DNA of 64,000 bases from Typhlomys cinereus (GCA_023101885.1 JALPQD010000403.1:1020685-1084684), one strand, 5' to 3'. Positions 12,193-24,528 are shown, counted from the stretch's first letter. Notes: a model not told the origin generated them from the letters alone. Translations and numbers: made by a program.

Positions 12193-12775
12193 GCTAATTT
12201 CCATTATGGCTTCACAAATTTGCATTCCCACCAACAAAGATTAAGGGTTTCTTTTGCCCACCATCCTTGCCAGCATTTGCTATCATTTATTTCGTTGATA
12301 ATAGTCATTCCCAAGGGAGACAGTAGCTTTAATTTTCATGTCCCTGGTGACAATATGATGAACATTTTTCAAATGTTTATTGGCCACTCGTACTTCATCT
12401 TCTGAGATGCTGAGAGCTGTCTATTCATTTCATTAACATGTGTTAATTGTGTTGTTTGGTGGGTGTTGATACTTGTTTCTTGAGTTCTTATTCTAGGTAA
12501 TTTTCCTCAGTCAGGTGTATAGCTAGCAAAGATTTCTTCAGTTCTGCTATAATTTCACTCAGTTGACTTCTTCCTTTTTTGCAGAGAAACTTTCGGATTT
12601 CATGTAGCCCCTTAGTATTATTTCTTAAGCTACTAGAGTCCTTTTCAGAAGGTATTTAGCCATACCTGTATGCTTACTCAATGTTCATTGCAACACGTGA
12701 AGTGTTTTTTGTTTTCCTCTAATAGTTTCATCATTCCAAGTCCTACATTAAGATCTCTGAAGGCCTTTGATTCTT

Positions 12776-12844
12776 TTGAATTGATTTTTTTTTAATTTTT
12801 ATTATTATTTATTCATCTGTGTGTACTGTGCGCACGTGCGTGAC

Positions 12845-12877
<33 letters not shown>

Positions 12878-13104
12878 CTGTGTATGTGTAGAACCACGGA
12901 CGAATTCGGGAACCACCATGGACGCCTCCACCTCCTTCCGCCCTGGGATTCACAGGCTCCGCCCTACCAGGACCGGAAGCGCAGGCCGCCCCCGCTTCCG
13001 CCTGGCGTCTATACGTGGGATCTGGAATCCGAACTCGGGACCTTCCGCCTGCAAGGCGGAGGCTTAACCCCTGAGCCACCTCTCCAGCCCTTGAATTGAT
13101 TTTT
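12776..13104 (-). mobile_element. B2-like SINE, young subfamily, with TSD
   Basis: A minus-strand copy of the young SINE lies at 12790-13090. Its A-rich tail and (TG)n tract are at the low-coordinate end, and the head complement 'ctgagccacctctccagccc' is at 13071-13090. The 14-bp flank TTGAATTGATTTTT is present at 12776-12789 and 13091-13104. It sits inside the older L1. Confidence 0.92.
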
Positions 13105-13164
13105 ATATAGTGAAAAGGATAAAGATTGAGTTTCATTCTTCCACATGTGGAAATCAAGTTTTCT

Positions 13165-13440
13165 CATCACCATTTACTAAGAGACTATTTTTTCTCCAGT
13201 GTATGTCAAACATCAGATGGCGATGACCGCAGGCATGAGTTTAACTTCGGGCCCTCCATTGGTCTTTATCTGTTCTATAGCAATTCCATGCTATTTTATT
13301 ACATCACCATTTACTAAGAGACTATTTTTTCTCCAGTGTATGTCAAACATCAGATGGCGATGACCGCAGGCATGAGTTTAACTTCGGGCCCTCCATTGGT
13401 CTTTATCTGTTCTATAGCAATTCCATGCTATTTTATTACA
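13165..13440. repeat. Perfect tandem duplication, 137-bp unit
   Basis: Two head-to-tail copies of a 137-bp unit (13165-13301 and 13302-13438) match base for base by eye, and two further bases match before they diverge at 13441. The unit is part of an old diverged L1, so the duplication is much younger than the element. It could be a recent replication slippage or an assembly duplication. Confidence 0.93.
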
Positions 13441-13984
13441 ATGAATCCACAGTATTACTTGAAATCAGATACCATGAAACTTCAAGAATTTTTCTTGTTT
13501 CTGTATAAATTCTACTATTTTTTTTTCCTAGCTCTGTAAAGAATGTCATTGGAAATTTTATGGGGATTGCATTGAACAGTTTCAGTAATATCATCATTTT
13601 CACCACATTAACTTGGTCAAAATATGAATATGAAAGACCTTTCCACCTTCTAATGTCTTTTTTATTTTATTCAGTATAAAATTTTATTGTAGAGGAAATT
13701 AAACCTTCCTTTATTAGGTTTATTCCTGTTTTTCATGGTTTTTCCAAAGCTGTTGTAAATGAGATAGTTTTCCTGATTTTATTATTAGCACATTCACTAT
13801 TGGAATATAAAAAAGCTTCTGAAATTTTTTTCGTACATCGTTCTTTGTATCTTGATACGTTCCTGAGAGTGCTCATCATATCTCAGGTTTCCTGGTTAAA
13901 TCTTAACTATACTCTCATCATCTGCCAATGGGAATACTTTGACTTTTTCATTGCCTATTTGAATCCATTTTATTTCTTTTTGGT

Positions 13985-14215
13985 TTTTTTATTTATTTTA
14001 TTTTTTTATTTATTCATTTTTTTGAACAACTGATGTTTACTTATTTTTCCCCAATCATATAAACTTAATAGGTATCCCATCCCTTCCCTCCCACCACCCC
14101 TCCCCAATCCCCCTTGCACTCTCCCCCCTTTTCCCTTCTTTTTACCCCCCTCCCTCCCTTTCTCCCAGTGCCCCCCTCATCCCTCTCTCCCATTCCCTGG
14201 AGCATCTTGTTTTTT
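13985..14215 (-). mobile_element. L1 3'-UTR/A-tail fragment inside older L1
   Basis: A T-rich start is followed by 'catataaacttaataggtat' and a long C-rich tract, the same minus-strand 3'-UTR signature seen at 9760-9840, 20220-20350 and 38715-38830. It interrupts ORF2-like sequence that resumes near 14215. No clear TSD was found. Confidence 0.65.
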
Positions 14216-15835
14216 TAAAATCTGTTAGGACTCCAACTACTACATTGTGTAATAGTGCAGAAAACGAACAACCATCCTTTATTCCTGATTTTAGTGGAAA
14301 TACTTTGCTTTTCTCATTTAGTACAATGCTGTCTATAAGTTTACCATATATAACCTTATATATTCTTTTGAGATATGGTCCTTCTATTCTTAGTTTCTTC
14401 CAGAACTTTTATCATGAAGGTTTATGAGACCTATCAAAGGCCTTTTCTGATTTATAATGATCATGTTACTTCTGCCATTGTTTGTAATGATATGATATAT
14501 TGAATCTACTAGTTTGCATATGCTGAGCCATCCTTGTTCCCTGAAATGAAGCCTACTTGGAAATCATGAATAACCTTTTGGATGTGTTGTTTAATTCAGC
14601 TTAAAAGAATTTTGTTGAGTATTTTTGCAGCCATATTTATCATCAAGACTCACCTATAATTTTTTCCTTTTTTGTTAAATGTATTTCTGGTTTTGCTATG
14701 AGGATAATATTGACTTCACTAAACAAATTTGGTAGCATTCTTTAATTTTCCATTTTATCAAATGCTTTGAGAAAACTCAGTATTAGTTCTATTTTAAAGG
14801 TCTGCTATACTTCAGCAGAGAATCAATCTGGTCTGGGCTTTTTGTAGTTACGAGATATTTTACTAGTTTCAATCTCATTGCTTACTATAGATCTATTTAC
14901 ATTGTTTGTATAATCTTGGCTGAATTTTTATCAGCCCTCTATACATCTAGGAACTTAGCCATTTCTTGTAGATTTTTCCGGTTTATTGGACTACACGTTT
15001 TCAAAGTGCATCTTAAGGACCCTCTGAATTTCATTGGTATCTATCATGTCTCCTTTACATCTCTAATTTTACTGGTTTCCATGCTCTTTGTGTTGCTAAG
15101 GATTTCTCGATCATGTTTTTCTTTTCAAATAATCAGTTTCTGCTTCTTTTTCTTTTTGTTTCCATTTAACTAATTTTTACTGATGTTTAGTATTTCTGTC
15201 TATAACTGACTGCTGGTTTGGCTTATTCTTATTTATCTAAGGACTAAAAGTGTATTGTTATTTATTTAAGACTGCTCTAATTTTATCATCTTGGCATTTG
15301 TACCTATAAACTTCTGTTAGATCCACATTTATTGCACCCCATAGATATATTGTGCTTTCATCTTTTCAATTCTAGGAATTTTTAATTTCTCTCCAGATTT
15401 TTTTTCTGTAATTCATCCATCGTTTCATAGTGTGCTGTTCAGTTTCCGAATCTGTGTATGTTATATAAATTCTTTTTGTTTGTTTCTAGTTTTATTCAAT
15501 TGTGATCAAATAGAATACAAGAAATTGCTTCAACTTTCTTATATTTGTTAAGATAAATCTTTACCCTAAGATGAATACTATTTTATTGAAGAGTGTATAG
15601 GCTGCTAAGAAATAGAATACTATAATGTTTGATAGAATATTCTGTAGATTCTATTTAGCAGTTGTTCTGATTTATGATGTCATATAATGCTGATGTTTCT
15701 TAGTTGATTTTTTAGTGCGAGTGGGATATTGAAGTCACCAAATTTTCTGTGTCTATAAGTATTATTTGTTTTATGAAATTTTGTTTAGGGATATTCATTT
15801 CTTATACTTTAAAGCTGAAATACGCTGCCAATGGA

Positions 15836-16234
15836 TTGACCTCAAGAAGGGGGCCACATAGTGTGTCAGCAGTCAGCCTCTAAGCTCAGGACCCAGAGTC
15901 CAGCTGATGTGCAGGTGCCTGGTGTAGTTTTTCACATATCCTTGGAAGCCTAGATATGCAGGCTGTATGGATACTGAGGTAACAAAGGCAGAGTTGTGTG
16001 TGGTTAGGGACTGTGGGGTGCTTAAGTTGAGGTGTTTGGGGGAGTGTGGCCACAGGTTGCTTGGAAGTGGGCTGAAGTCGCAAGTCTTGGATCTCAGATC
16101 TCTCATGGGGCTAGTTGTAATTCACATGGTTCGGAAAGGAGCCTGAGGGTAGGCAGTGGATTGGGGTCATGAGTCAGGGGTCACTTGTCCCACACAGAGA
16201 CTAGTCAAAGTTCATGTAGATCCCAGTGGGAACT
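15836..16234. other. Unrecognised G/T-rich spacer between L1 pieces
   Basis: About 400 bp with richer GC content than the flanking L1 sequence. It could be an old 3' UTR or a unique segment; I cannot assign it. Confidence 0.35.
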
Positions 16235-17110
16235 TATGGGTGGGCCCTTATTTTTTCTTCTTAATGACTGCCATTCTGACTGGAATGAGAAGGAATTTCA
16301 ATGTCATTTTGATTTACACCGCTCTGGTGGATAATGATGTTGCTTATTTTTCCATTTGTACTTCATCTTTTGAGAACAATCTATTCATTTCATTAATCCT
16401 CTTATTGATGGATTATTAATATCTTACTATGTAGTTTTTATTTCTTTATATATTCTGAATACCAATTCTCTGTTAAATGTACAACTAACACAGGTTTTCT
16501 CCCATTCTAAAAGCTGTCTCTCCATTCAATTAATTGTTTCCTTTGCCAGATTTTTAATTTCATGACATCCAAATTTCAGGTTTTGACACAATTTTCTGGG
16601 TGACTTGAGAAATTTTGTATCTATATTTCTGAGGAAAAGTGGCCTATGATTTCTTCTTGTTTGTCTTTCTGTAATTTTGGTATCTGGGTAATTATGGGTT
16701 CTTTGAAGAAATTAGACAGCATTCTTTTTCCTTCCATTATTTAAAATAAGTTGAGAGGCACTGGTGTTAGTTCTTCTCTAAGGACCTGGCAGAACTCAGC
16801 AGTGAATACATATTGGACATGGATATTTTTAGGTGGAGGACTTATTGCTTCAATCTTATTGTGTGTTTATAGATCTGTTTAAATTATTAAATCTCATCTT
16901 GGTTTAATTTTAGTAGCTAATTTAGCATAAAAATCTACTCATTTCTTTTAGGTTTTTCAATTTCATCTAATCCACTTTCATTAAGAGTCACTGTGGAATT
17001 ATTTTTTTCAGGAAGGGGAGTTGTATTGTTTTGGTGTATCATGTTTCTTATATTTTTACTACATTGAAATTTATGTATCTATGAACAGTTTATTATTTGG
17101 AAATTCTATT
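16235..17110 (-). mobile_element. Old L1 ORF2 C-terminal fragment
   Basis: The minus strand gives the ORF2 end region again (complement of 'actgccattctgactggaat' near 16266-16285). The order then repeats what the previous block already covered, so this is a second L1 copy. Diverged. Confidence 0.6.
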
Positions 17111-17774
17111 GCTATATTCTTACAGATGAAGTATTCAATATTTAAGTAGAACTTTTAAAAGTACACAGTTTGGAAGTTAAACTCTCCATGACGAGCTCAG
17201 GATACCTGGTACAATTGTTATGTTACTGCCAGAGTAAAATAATTACAGAAGAAACCAGAACTATTGGATAGTACCAATACACAAATGTCACATTAGCTAG
17301 CTAAAAATAGTGGTTTCTTAAGCTTCAATAACTCTTAAAGGATCAACAAGCAAAAATGTATAGTGTATGCTAATCTATTAATTACTAAAATTGGGAGTTG
17401 AATGGATATGGACTGAGTAAGGATATGAATTGGTGTTAGATTGAGAAAAATTGTATGGAAAAATGTCTGTGAGGAGAAAGGTAAGAACTGCTAATGTTCA
17501 CAGTGTTTAGAAATTATTGAAGTTTGTGAGTTTGTAGTTAAGAGGTAAAAAGAGGAGATTGGAAAAAGGAAAAAAAAAGGAAAAGAAGTTGGAATGTATG
17601 TGAAAAGTATGTGGGCTATATGTGGAAAGAATGTTAGAGGACACACATAGTAGGATAGACGGAGAAGCCTAAAGAAGTAATTCAATCAAACTGAGCTATA
17701 TACAAAATGGAACAAGACTGTTACAAGATATTTCTATAAGGGGAAGATTAAAATTGAAAACTTAGGGCTGAGCA
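17111..17774. other. Unrecognised AT-rich sequence
   Basis: No gene or clear repeat recognised. The purine-rich part at 17540-17660 may be old L1 3' UTR. Confidence 0.35.
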
Positions 17775-18330
17775 GTCAGAGTGGCTAAATCCAAAACACA
17801 AAAAAATAACAAATGCTGGGAGGATATGGGGAGGAGTGTTCCCTCATTCTTTACTTTTATAGAGGGTCCTAAAAAAGTTAAAATACTATACGACCCAGCT
17901 ATACCATTCCTGGGAATACTTCCAAAGAACACTACATCTTACTACAGAGACATATGTACATCCCTGTTCACTGCAGCTCTATTCATAATAGCAAAGAAAC
18001 AGAATCAGCTTAGATTCCCAACAGCAGATGAATGGATAATGAAAATGTGGTACATATGCACAATTGGGATACTGTTCAGCTGTCAAGGAAAGTGAATTAA
18101 TGAAATTTGCTGGTAAATGAATGAAAGAAATTATACTGAATGAAGCACCTCAGATGCAGAGACAGAAGCCACTTATTCTCCCTTATAAGTGGATCCTAGC
18201 AGTGAGCCTTCAGAATGATATAATTATGTAGAACTTCTATAACACCCACAAACTACAAAGGAACATAAGTGGAGGTGGAGGAAGATCCCAAAAGAGTGGA
18301 GACAAAAGAACACAGAAAGAATAGCTTTCA
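17775..18330 (+). mobile_element. Old L1 ORF2 C-terminal fragment
   Basis: The plus strand is open from 17781 to 18095 and carries YDPAIPFLGI and TADEWIMKMWYICT, close to the conserved L1 ORF2 C-terminal wording also seen in the young copy at 10503-10997. Beyond 18095 it is decayed, and it continues toward the ORF2 end near 18320. Confidence 0.8.
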
Positions 18331-18957
18331 GTACTCAACCAAGATGCATCCTATTCTGTCTTCCCTATTCCTATTGATCTATTACCTCCCCTCTACCCCT
18401 TTTTTGTTCTTGTTCTAGTTTACAGTAACAGGGATGTGGACCATTATGACAAGAAAGTCTTGAATCCAATCAGAAAGCTATTGGTTGTCTCCTTAGTACT
18501 CATGCCACTATTACACTGGTAGGTCACCTATTGCCATGGAGATTATATTGCAACTTATAGATCTCATGCCATTGATGGGGCTTGTGATTATTTCTCTCCC
18601 CCAGCAGTTTCTACAGTACTCCTTGGTACTGTGTAAGCTATCCAGCAAGGAGAAAGTTCTCAGACCCATTACAGTTAATATATTTTTCCCATGTTCTGTG
18701 GTCCATTTGTGTTGTATCTTCAGTAATAAGGTCTTACTGGAGTTTTTGGAGTGTAACCAAGAGCAATGGCAAAAGCCTGTAATGTTTGCGGCCTTTAAGC
18801 CCTCTGACCAACATTTCATCAGGACATGCCACATTCCTGTTACTTCTAGTATAATTTTTTCCCTGGGTTCTAAATAGATCAGCTCAAGGTGTTTTTCCCC
18901 ATTTTCCTCACTCTATGCTCCTCAGCATAGGGATTGCCCATTCTTGTTCCTTTATTT

Positions 18958-19316
18958 AAAAGACAGGGGGGGCTGGAGAGGTGGCTCAGGGGTTAAGCCT
19001 CTGCCTTGCAGGCGGAAGGTCCTGAGTTCAGATCCCAGATCCCACGTATAGACGCCAGGCGGAAGCGGGGGGCGGCCTGCGCTTCTGGTCCTGATAGGGC
19101 GGAGCCTGTGAATCCCGGGGCAGAAGGAGGTGGAGGCGTCCATGGTGGTTCACGAATTCGTCCGTGGTTCTACACACACATACACAGACACACACACACA
19201 CAGACACACACGCGCGCACACATACACACGCACATGCGCACAGTTGAATAAATAATAATAATTTAAAAAGTTTAAAAAAAAAAAAAGGAAGTTTTAAAAA
19301 AAAAAAAAGACATGGG
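18958..19316 (+). mobile_element. B2-like SINE, young subfamily
   Basis: Full-length copy beginning 'ggctggagaggtggctcag' near 18970. It has the CCTTGCAGGCGG stem, the (CA)n region near 19180-19230 and a long A-rich tail (19260-19305). Flanks 'aaaagacaggg' and 'aaaagacatggg' look like a slightly altered TSD. It interrupts the minus-strand L1. Confidence 0.88.
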
Positions 19317-20177
19317 TTTTTTTGACATATTACTAGCATAGGATATTCCTTTGGGATTACTTCCCACAATCTTAGGGTTTTTCTATAAGTCCTTTTGTCC
19401 CTCTTATCTCTCATGTCCCTCTTATCTCCCATCCCCTCATTCCCTGCTATGTATTTTTCCCAATTATTCTTTCCCTCACTCTTGTCCTGGAATCCTAAAT
19501 CTCCCCTTTAAAAGGTTTCACCTTAACCATCCCTTCCCACCTTCCCACTCTTTATTTGAATTTTCTGGCTTACAGTGCTTCCAATCCAAACACATTGATG
19601 AGTTCAATCATCCGCATGTAATAAAAGAGATATACAGTACTTAACTTTCTGTGTCTGAGATACTTCACTCAGTATTAAAGTTTTTAGTTCCATCCATTTA
19701 TCAGAAAATCTGGTAATCTCATCCTTTCTGATGGCTGAGTAATATTCCATTGAATATATGTACATTTTCATAGCCATTCCTCTGTTGGTGGGAATGTTGG
19801 TTTATTCCATTTTTTTTGCTATTGTGAATAGAGCTGCAATGAACATAGATGAACAAGTGTCTTTGTAATAAGATGTAGGGTCTTTTGGGAATATTCCAAG
19901 TAGTAGTATAGCTGGGTCATATGGCAGTTCCTGAGGAACCTCCACATTGATCTCCATAGAGGCTGTATCAGTTTACACTTCTAAGAGCAGTGAATAAATG
20001 TCCCTTTCATTCCACAACCTGGACAGCAATCTCTGTTGTTTGTTTTCTTGATCTTGACTGGGGTAAGATAGTATCTCAAGGTTGTTTTTATTTGCATTTC
20101 TCTGATAATCAGGGAAGTTGAACATCTTTTAAGGTATTTGTCTGACATTTCAATTTCTTTTGAGTGAAATCCCTGTT

Positions 20178-20462
20178 TAGTTCCAGGGCCTATTTTTTTT
20201 TCCTAAAAAATAATTTTTATACATTTTTTTATTATTATTTCAGCTCATACAAACTTAATAGGTACACCAGTTCCCTCCCTCCCTCCTCCTCCCCCCGAAC
20301 CCCCACTCCCTCTCCCCTCACCCTTCCCTCCCGATCCCCCAGTGCCTCCCGCCCCAATTCCCAGATAGTCCTTTCTTGTGCATACCTGACTCTCTTCTGG
20401 GCCCTCCTCTCCGATGACGTACAAGGACCCAGTGGCAGTTCAGGGCCCATTTTTTTTAATTG
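20178..20462 (-). mobile_element. Short L1 3' end with TSD
   Basis: A T-run near 20190 is followed by the L1 3'-UTR complement (C-rich tract 20265-20350, then 'gacgtacaaggacccagtgg'), ending near 20438. Flanks 'agttccagggcctatttt' and 'agttcagggcccatttt' are a diverged TSD. It is a roughly 250-bp, severely 5'-truncated insertion in the older L1. Confidence 0.8.
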
Positions 20463-20815
20463 AAATGTTTGCTATCTTGGTACTTAATTTTCTGAGCTCT
20501 TTTCATACTCTAGAGACTAATTCATAGCTAGTAAAGATTTTCTCCCATTGTGTGGGTTGTCTTTTTGCACAATTAACATCATGACCCATCAATTCTCTGC
20601 CTCCAAGAAACACACCTCACCTTGAAAGATAAACACTTTCTCAGGGTAAAAGGATGGTCAAAAATACTTCAAGCAAATGGAAAAAGGAAGCAAGGAGGAG
20701 CTGCAATCTTAATATCAGACAAAATAGACTTCAAACTAAAACAAACCATACTGAGATACAAATGGATCCTACATCTTGGTAGAGGGATAGGGAAGGACCA
20801 TTCTGGGCCCTAGGT

Positions 20816-22040
20816 CTTGTTACCAGTCCAGCTTGTTCCTACCCAGCCCATTTGCACACAGGAGCTGAGAGAAGACAGAAATGAAATTTCAGTCCTGACT
20901 CTGCTGACTCTCAATCCAAGTTGTTGGCTGCCAGTTCCATAGAGCACTGTGGATATAGTCATCTCAGCTGTCCCTAGAGTCTTAGTTACAAGTTAAACAT
21001 TCAAACTATTTTCACCTTCAAATTACACAGTGGAAAAACAGATGCATCCTTGGGATGACACTGGACTATTTCAGAGTCAGGCAGACTTTCCAAGAAGAGA
21101 CAAGACCCTCGATCATGAGTGGGAATGGCAGCTTGGCCCCTGTTGGGCTTTGCTGCCTTTCCTCGCCCTCAGACAATGCAGGGGAAAGTGTTCTGTTCAG
21201 GACTTAGGGTCTCCACTGGGCAGAAGGCAGCTGTTTGAACAAGACTTACAGCCGTCGATCCGTGTCACACACTGAACAGCCCATGAGCTAGGAACTCCCT
21301 TCAACCCAGCGCTGGCTGATGTCCAGGCCTTCAGTTTTTTAGAGCAGAAACAATGACAGTTTTGACCCTTGTCATTTCCTAAGAACACTTATGGGACAAA
21401 GTCGGTGTTTCAGTAAACAGCCTGGGAGCCAAAGGTCTTCGGCTCCAGTTAACACGTAAGGCATGATTCATCTGGTGAAAATTCTCTTTCTAAGGAGGGA
21501 AAGCCAGGTTCAACCAAGCCCTGTGCACAGTGACCTTCCTGTGACAACAAATCCCAGGACAATCCAACCCTGCAGGCCAGGCGGGACACCATGGCCACAG
21601 GTGACTTGAGTGACCACAAACTCAGGCTCAAGGATGATGATGATGATAATGATGATGATGACATTTCTCTTCCAGAAATGCCAGAGATGCCCTGGTGCAG
21701 AACCATTTCTAGGAGCCAACAGTGCTGCAGAAAATAATGAATCAATGGCCTCTAAGGCTCTTCAGGGCCCGGGCCAAGATGGGAGGCACCTTCAAGGGAC
21801 AGGAGAAGCATGCTGGACCCCCAGGGGTCCTACCACAAAAATCATGGCCTAAAGAACAACCTGGATTTGGGCACCACACCTGCCTAGACAGAGCAAAAGA
21901 GCAGAGCAGGGTAGGTGCAGACTTTGAGCATCCAAGGAGCTTTGCCTGACTGGTTGATCTTACAAGCTCAGTAGTTACAGTTTTTCTTTAGTATCCACTG
22001 ATAATCCAGGACCCATCACCATAGATGCCCAAACCCTAGA
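20816..22040. other. Unrecognised sequence
   Basis: No gene or repeat family recognised. A (GAT)n-like microsatellite lies at 21632-21662. Confidence 0.4.
21632..21662 (+). repeat. (GAT)n trinucleotide repeat
   Basis: About ten GAT units, with one GATAAT interruption. Confidence 0.85.
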
Positions 22041-22044
22041 ATTA

Positions 22045-22600
22045 TAGTGTTCATAGGTGTCTCCTGAAAGCCCATGTCCTAAAGCCTAGTCACCCATCTG
22101 TTATCTATTAGCTATTGTGAGGAAGTAGAACTTTTACAGGGTGGGCCTCAGTAGAAGTCATTGTGACCACACCCTAGGTTACTAGGCCCTGAGTATAAAT
22201 GTCTTCTCTCTCTTCTCTCTCCTCTCTTCTCTCTCTCTCCCCTGTCCTCCTCTTTCTCTTCTGTTTCTCCGTTCTTTCTCCTTTCCTCTCTTTCCTTTTC
22301 TCTTTCTCTCCTTTCCTCTCTCTCATCTTTATCTGTCTTTCCTCTCTCTCGTCTTTATGTCTGTCTCTGTCTCTCCTCCTCCTTTCTCTTCTCTCTCCTC
22401 TCTTTCTCCTCCTCATCCTTCTCCTCCCTCTGTCTCCCTCTTCTCTCTCTCCTCCCTCCCCCTGGTTGCAGGCCTGGTCTACCTGCTGCAGTTGTCCCAC
22501 CCAGCATCGCATCCACATCCTACCCACCGCATACCACCCCTCATCTGCGCTGCGCTTTGCCATGGTTTGTATCACTTTCCGACTCACTCTGTAATTCGTG
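22045..22600 (+). mobile_element. LTR-like fragment containing a pyrimidine tract
   Basis: It opens 'ggtgtctcctgaaagcccat', has 'gtgaggaagtagaactttta' and 'agtataaatgtcttctctct' in MaLR-type order, then expands into a long CT-rich tract before resuming near 22466. Family is uncertain. Confidence 0.4.
22199..22465. repeat. Polypyrimidine (CT-rich) tract, about 265 bp
   Basis: Almost unbroken C/T on the plus strand with irregular CTCT, CTTT and CCTCC units. Long open frames on both strands here (131 and 137 codons, Ser/Leu-rich and Arg/Glu-rich) are composition artefacts. Such purine/pyrimidine asymmetry can form triplex DNA; that is family knowledge, not shown here. Confidence 0.93.
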
Positions 22601-22770
22601 GATTATGTCAGTTACTCGCTGGCTGCCCGCCCGCCCTTGCATCCCCGCACCCTCAGCCTGGAATAAGCTGAACCTCCTGGAGAGTAGAGATCGCTGCCTG
22701 GGTCCCCCATCTGTGCCGGGGCCTCACCTGGCACGTAGTAGGCGTTCACCACATTCGCTGTGAAACTTGA
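22600..22770 (+). mobile_element. L2 3'-end fragment
   Basis: The segment through 'ctggagagtagagatcgctg' and 'cctggcacgtagtaggcgtt' at 22675-22748 matches the conserved 3' end of the ancient mammal-wide L2 element, which ends with a 'cctggcacatagtaggcgc'-type motif. Diverged but distinctive. Confidence 0.7.
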
Positions 22771-24315
22771 CCTGAGTGGGCCCACCTGGTGGGCTGCACT
22801 CCCGCCCCCTCTTCACCCAGTAATTGTTCAGCTGCAGCTCTCTAGACAGCTTTTTCCCTGCGCAGACCCAGGCCTCGGCCCTCTGTCCAGACATGGAACT
22901 CCCTGCACCGGTGATTGGAACCAGATGGAGTCGCGGCTGCAACACGACTGAGCACCGACTTCAGTAAAGTAAGTGAATTACCAAAATGTAGTCATTATAA
23001 TCCATCTTCCTCTGAGTGACACACTTGGCGAGCTGTAATGAACCAGGGCTTAGAAAGTGAATGTGAATTCACAGACTGCTCGGCTCTGCCCACAGACCCC
23101 GAGTCTGGCAAAGTTGTCATCTCTATTCAGTCATGACAACGGGATGATGAGCACTTCTACCCACAGCTTAGTCTTAATATGCCCTCGCCCGGGAGAGAAG
23201 CTCTGTGATCATTCACCCTAGGACACCAGGCTTGGGCAGACCCTGAAGGTCATGTAAACAAATTCCATCTGCTTGAAACCCACACCAGTCAATCACAGCT
23301 ACCACGCTTCCGGGCTGTGCCAGAGCCTGTTTTTCCCACACACAGAGAGGATCTCACTCCTCGGAGCTGAGTCATTCTGAAAGGCAACCCGGGCCTGGGC
23401 ATGGCAAGTAACACCCAGAGCCCACATCTCGGACTCCCTCCCTATTCTCCTGGCCGTTGGGCTCTGTGTCTTGGGGAAATGACCAAGAGAACGTGCAAGG
23501 GATCCTGAGTCCACCGTCCCCTCCCTCCCTCATCATCAATCTTCTGCGCATTAAGAATAACTCAGCCAGACACTGCTCTTCCCAACCTAATGTAACAGTG
23601 TAACAGGAAGTACAGAGCGGTGGCATAGCATGCTCTGGCCAAAAAAGGAACCTGAATGTAATTAAGGCTTAGAGATAACCACCAGTTTTGAGGAAGCGTG
23701 GATGATAAAAACACTTCTTCAACGGGACATCAGCCAGCTAAATGGAGATACCTACAAGACTAGACCCTGTGACCCAGTTTACTACATGCATGAAAAAAGA
23801 CCTTGTGGGCAGCCTGGCTTTCACCTACAGAAGAGTAGGGATGAGAAGTTTTGCACAAATAATCGGTATTAGTGGTTGCTGTTACTACATGTGCAAATAA
23901 AATGGTTGGTTTTTTTTTTTAAACTCCTCTCCTGTAGATCATATGTGTTGGATGTAGGAGTACGATGCGGTCTGTAGAATTTGGTTCAAAATGCTAAAAA
24001 AGAATGAGTAGGTTGAGCTGGGAGACCAGCAGAAGATTCACTGTGCCATTCACTCCATTCGGCATGTGAGCACCACCTTTCCGTAACAAAGGGTGATTTT
24101 ATAAGAAGGAACGATCTAAAAGCAGCATCTAACTTGACTTGGACATGATCAAACGCTTCCTTTGGAATCTTTTCCATTGCAAGAGATAAGATTCTAACTT
24201 AGGAGTTTTATACATAGGAGCAGGATTTGGAATACCCCGCGGAGACCGAAAGGAAAAAGGCCAAGAGATAAAACAAGGTACAGCTTAAGAATAGATGTGT
24301 GTTTTAAAATGTGAG
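22771..24315. other. Unrecognised sequence, possibly with an old MIR piece
   Basis: Mostly unrecognised. The stretch 23010-23200 loosely follows a MIR-like order (ending 'gatgatgagcacttctaccc') but is too diverged for a separate call. Confidence 0.35.
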
Positions 24316-24528
24316 ACACTTAAATGTACATCATGAATGGGGAAATACTTATATCTAAAAACACTAACACTGTCATGAAATTGATTTTAAATTGACATAG
24401 AAAGAGAATGCTCCGGGCTGGAGAGATGGTTCAGGGGTTAAGACTCTGCCTAGCAAGCAGAAGGTCCTGAGATCGGGTTTCAGGTCCCATGTAAAAATAC
24501 CAGGCAGAAATGGCAGTGGCCTGCACTT
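24316..24528. repeat. Dispersed duplication, copy 1
   Basis: About 100 bp of non-SINE sequence (from 'acacttaaatgtacatcatg') together with the first part of a SINE recurs at 26116-26337. Because both copies carry the SINE at the same site, the pair arose by DNA duplication after that SINE inserted. Confidence 0.85.

Larger units (their letters stand above)
11100..15835 (-). mobile_element. Old L1, mostly ORF2 and 3' UTR, heavily interrupted
   Basis: On the minus strand this reads as diverged L1. The 3' part (11450-11790) has the ORF2 C-terminal wording around 'tgactgatttcacttaatat'. The segments 12195-12775, 13105-13980 and 14215-15835 continue upstream through ORF2, with motifs such as the complement of the fingers and palm coding stretches around 14400-14900. 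Stops and indels are frequent. Younger elements interrupt it: an LTR (about 11797-12192), a SINE (12790-13090) and an L1 3'-UTR piece (13985-14215). A 137-bp tandem duplication lies in it at 13165-13440. The outer ends are estimates, and more than one old L1 may be joined here. Confidence 0.75.
18400..20815 (-). mobile_element. Old L1 with inverted 5' segment
   Basis: The minus strand runs from an L1 3' UTR (18420-18950, complement of the 60050-60400 sequence) into the ORF2 end (19310-20188 and 20441-20580). The orientation then switches: 20583-20815 is plus-strand ORF2 endonuclease-domain sequence, readable as a frame at 20622-20813 with GWSKILQANGKRKQGGAAIL. A 3' part plus an inverted 5' part is the usual product of twin priming. 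A SINE (18967-19308) and an L1 3'-UTR piece (20189-20440) interrupt it. Confidence 0.65.

Noticed and set aside
12821..13157. 92- and 114-codon frames with repeated Val/Cys or Thr/His runs
   Set aside because: Translation of the SINE and its (TG)n tract, also seen at 2215-2533, 19006-19432, 51892-52225 and others.
22174..22594. 137-codon Arg/Glu-rich minus-strand frame and 131-codon Ser/Leu-rich plus-strand frame
   Set aside because: Both come from the CT-rich tract; low-complexity composition with no domain.
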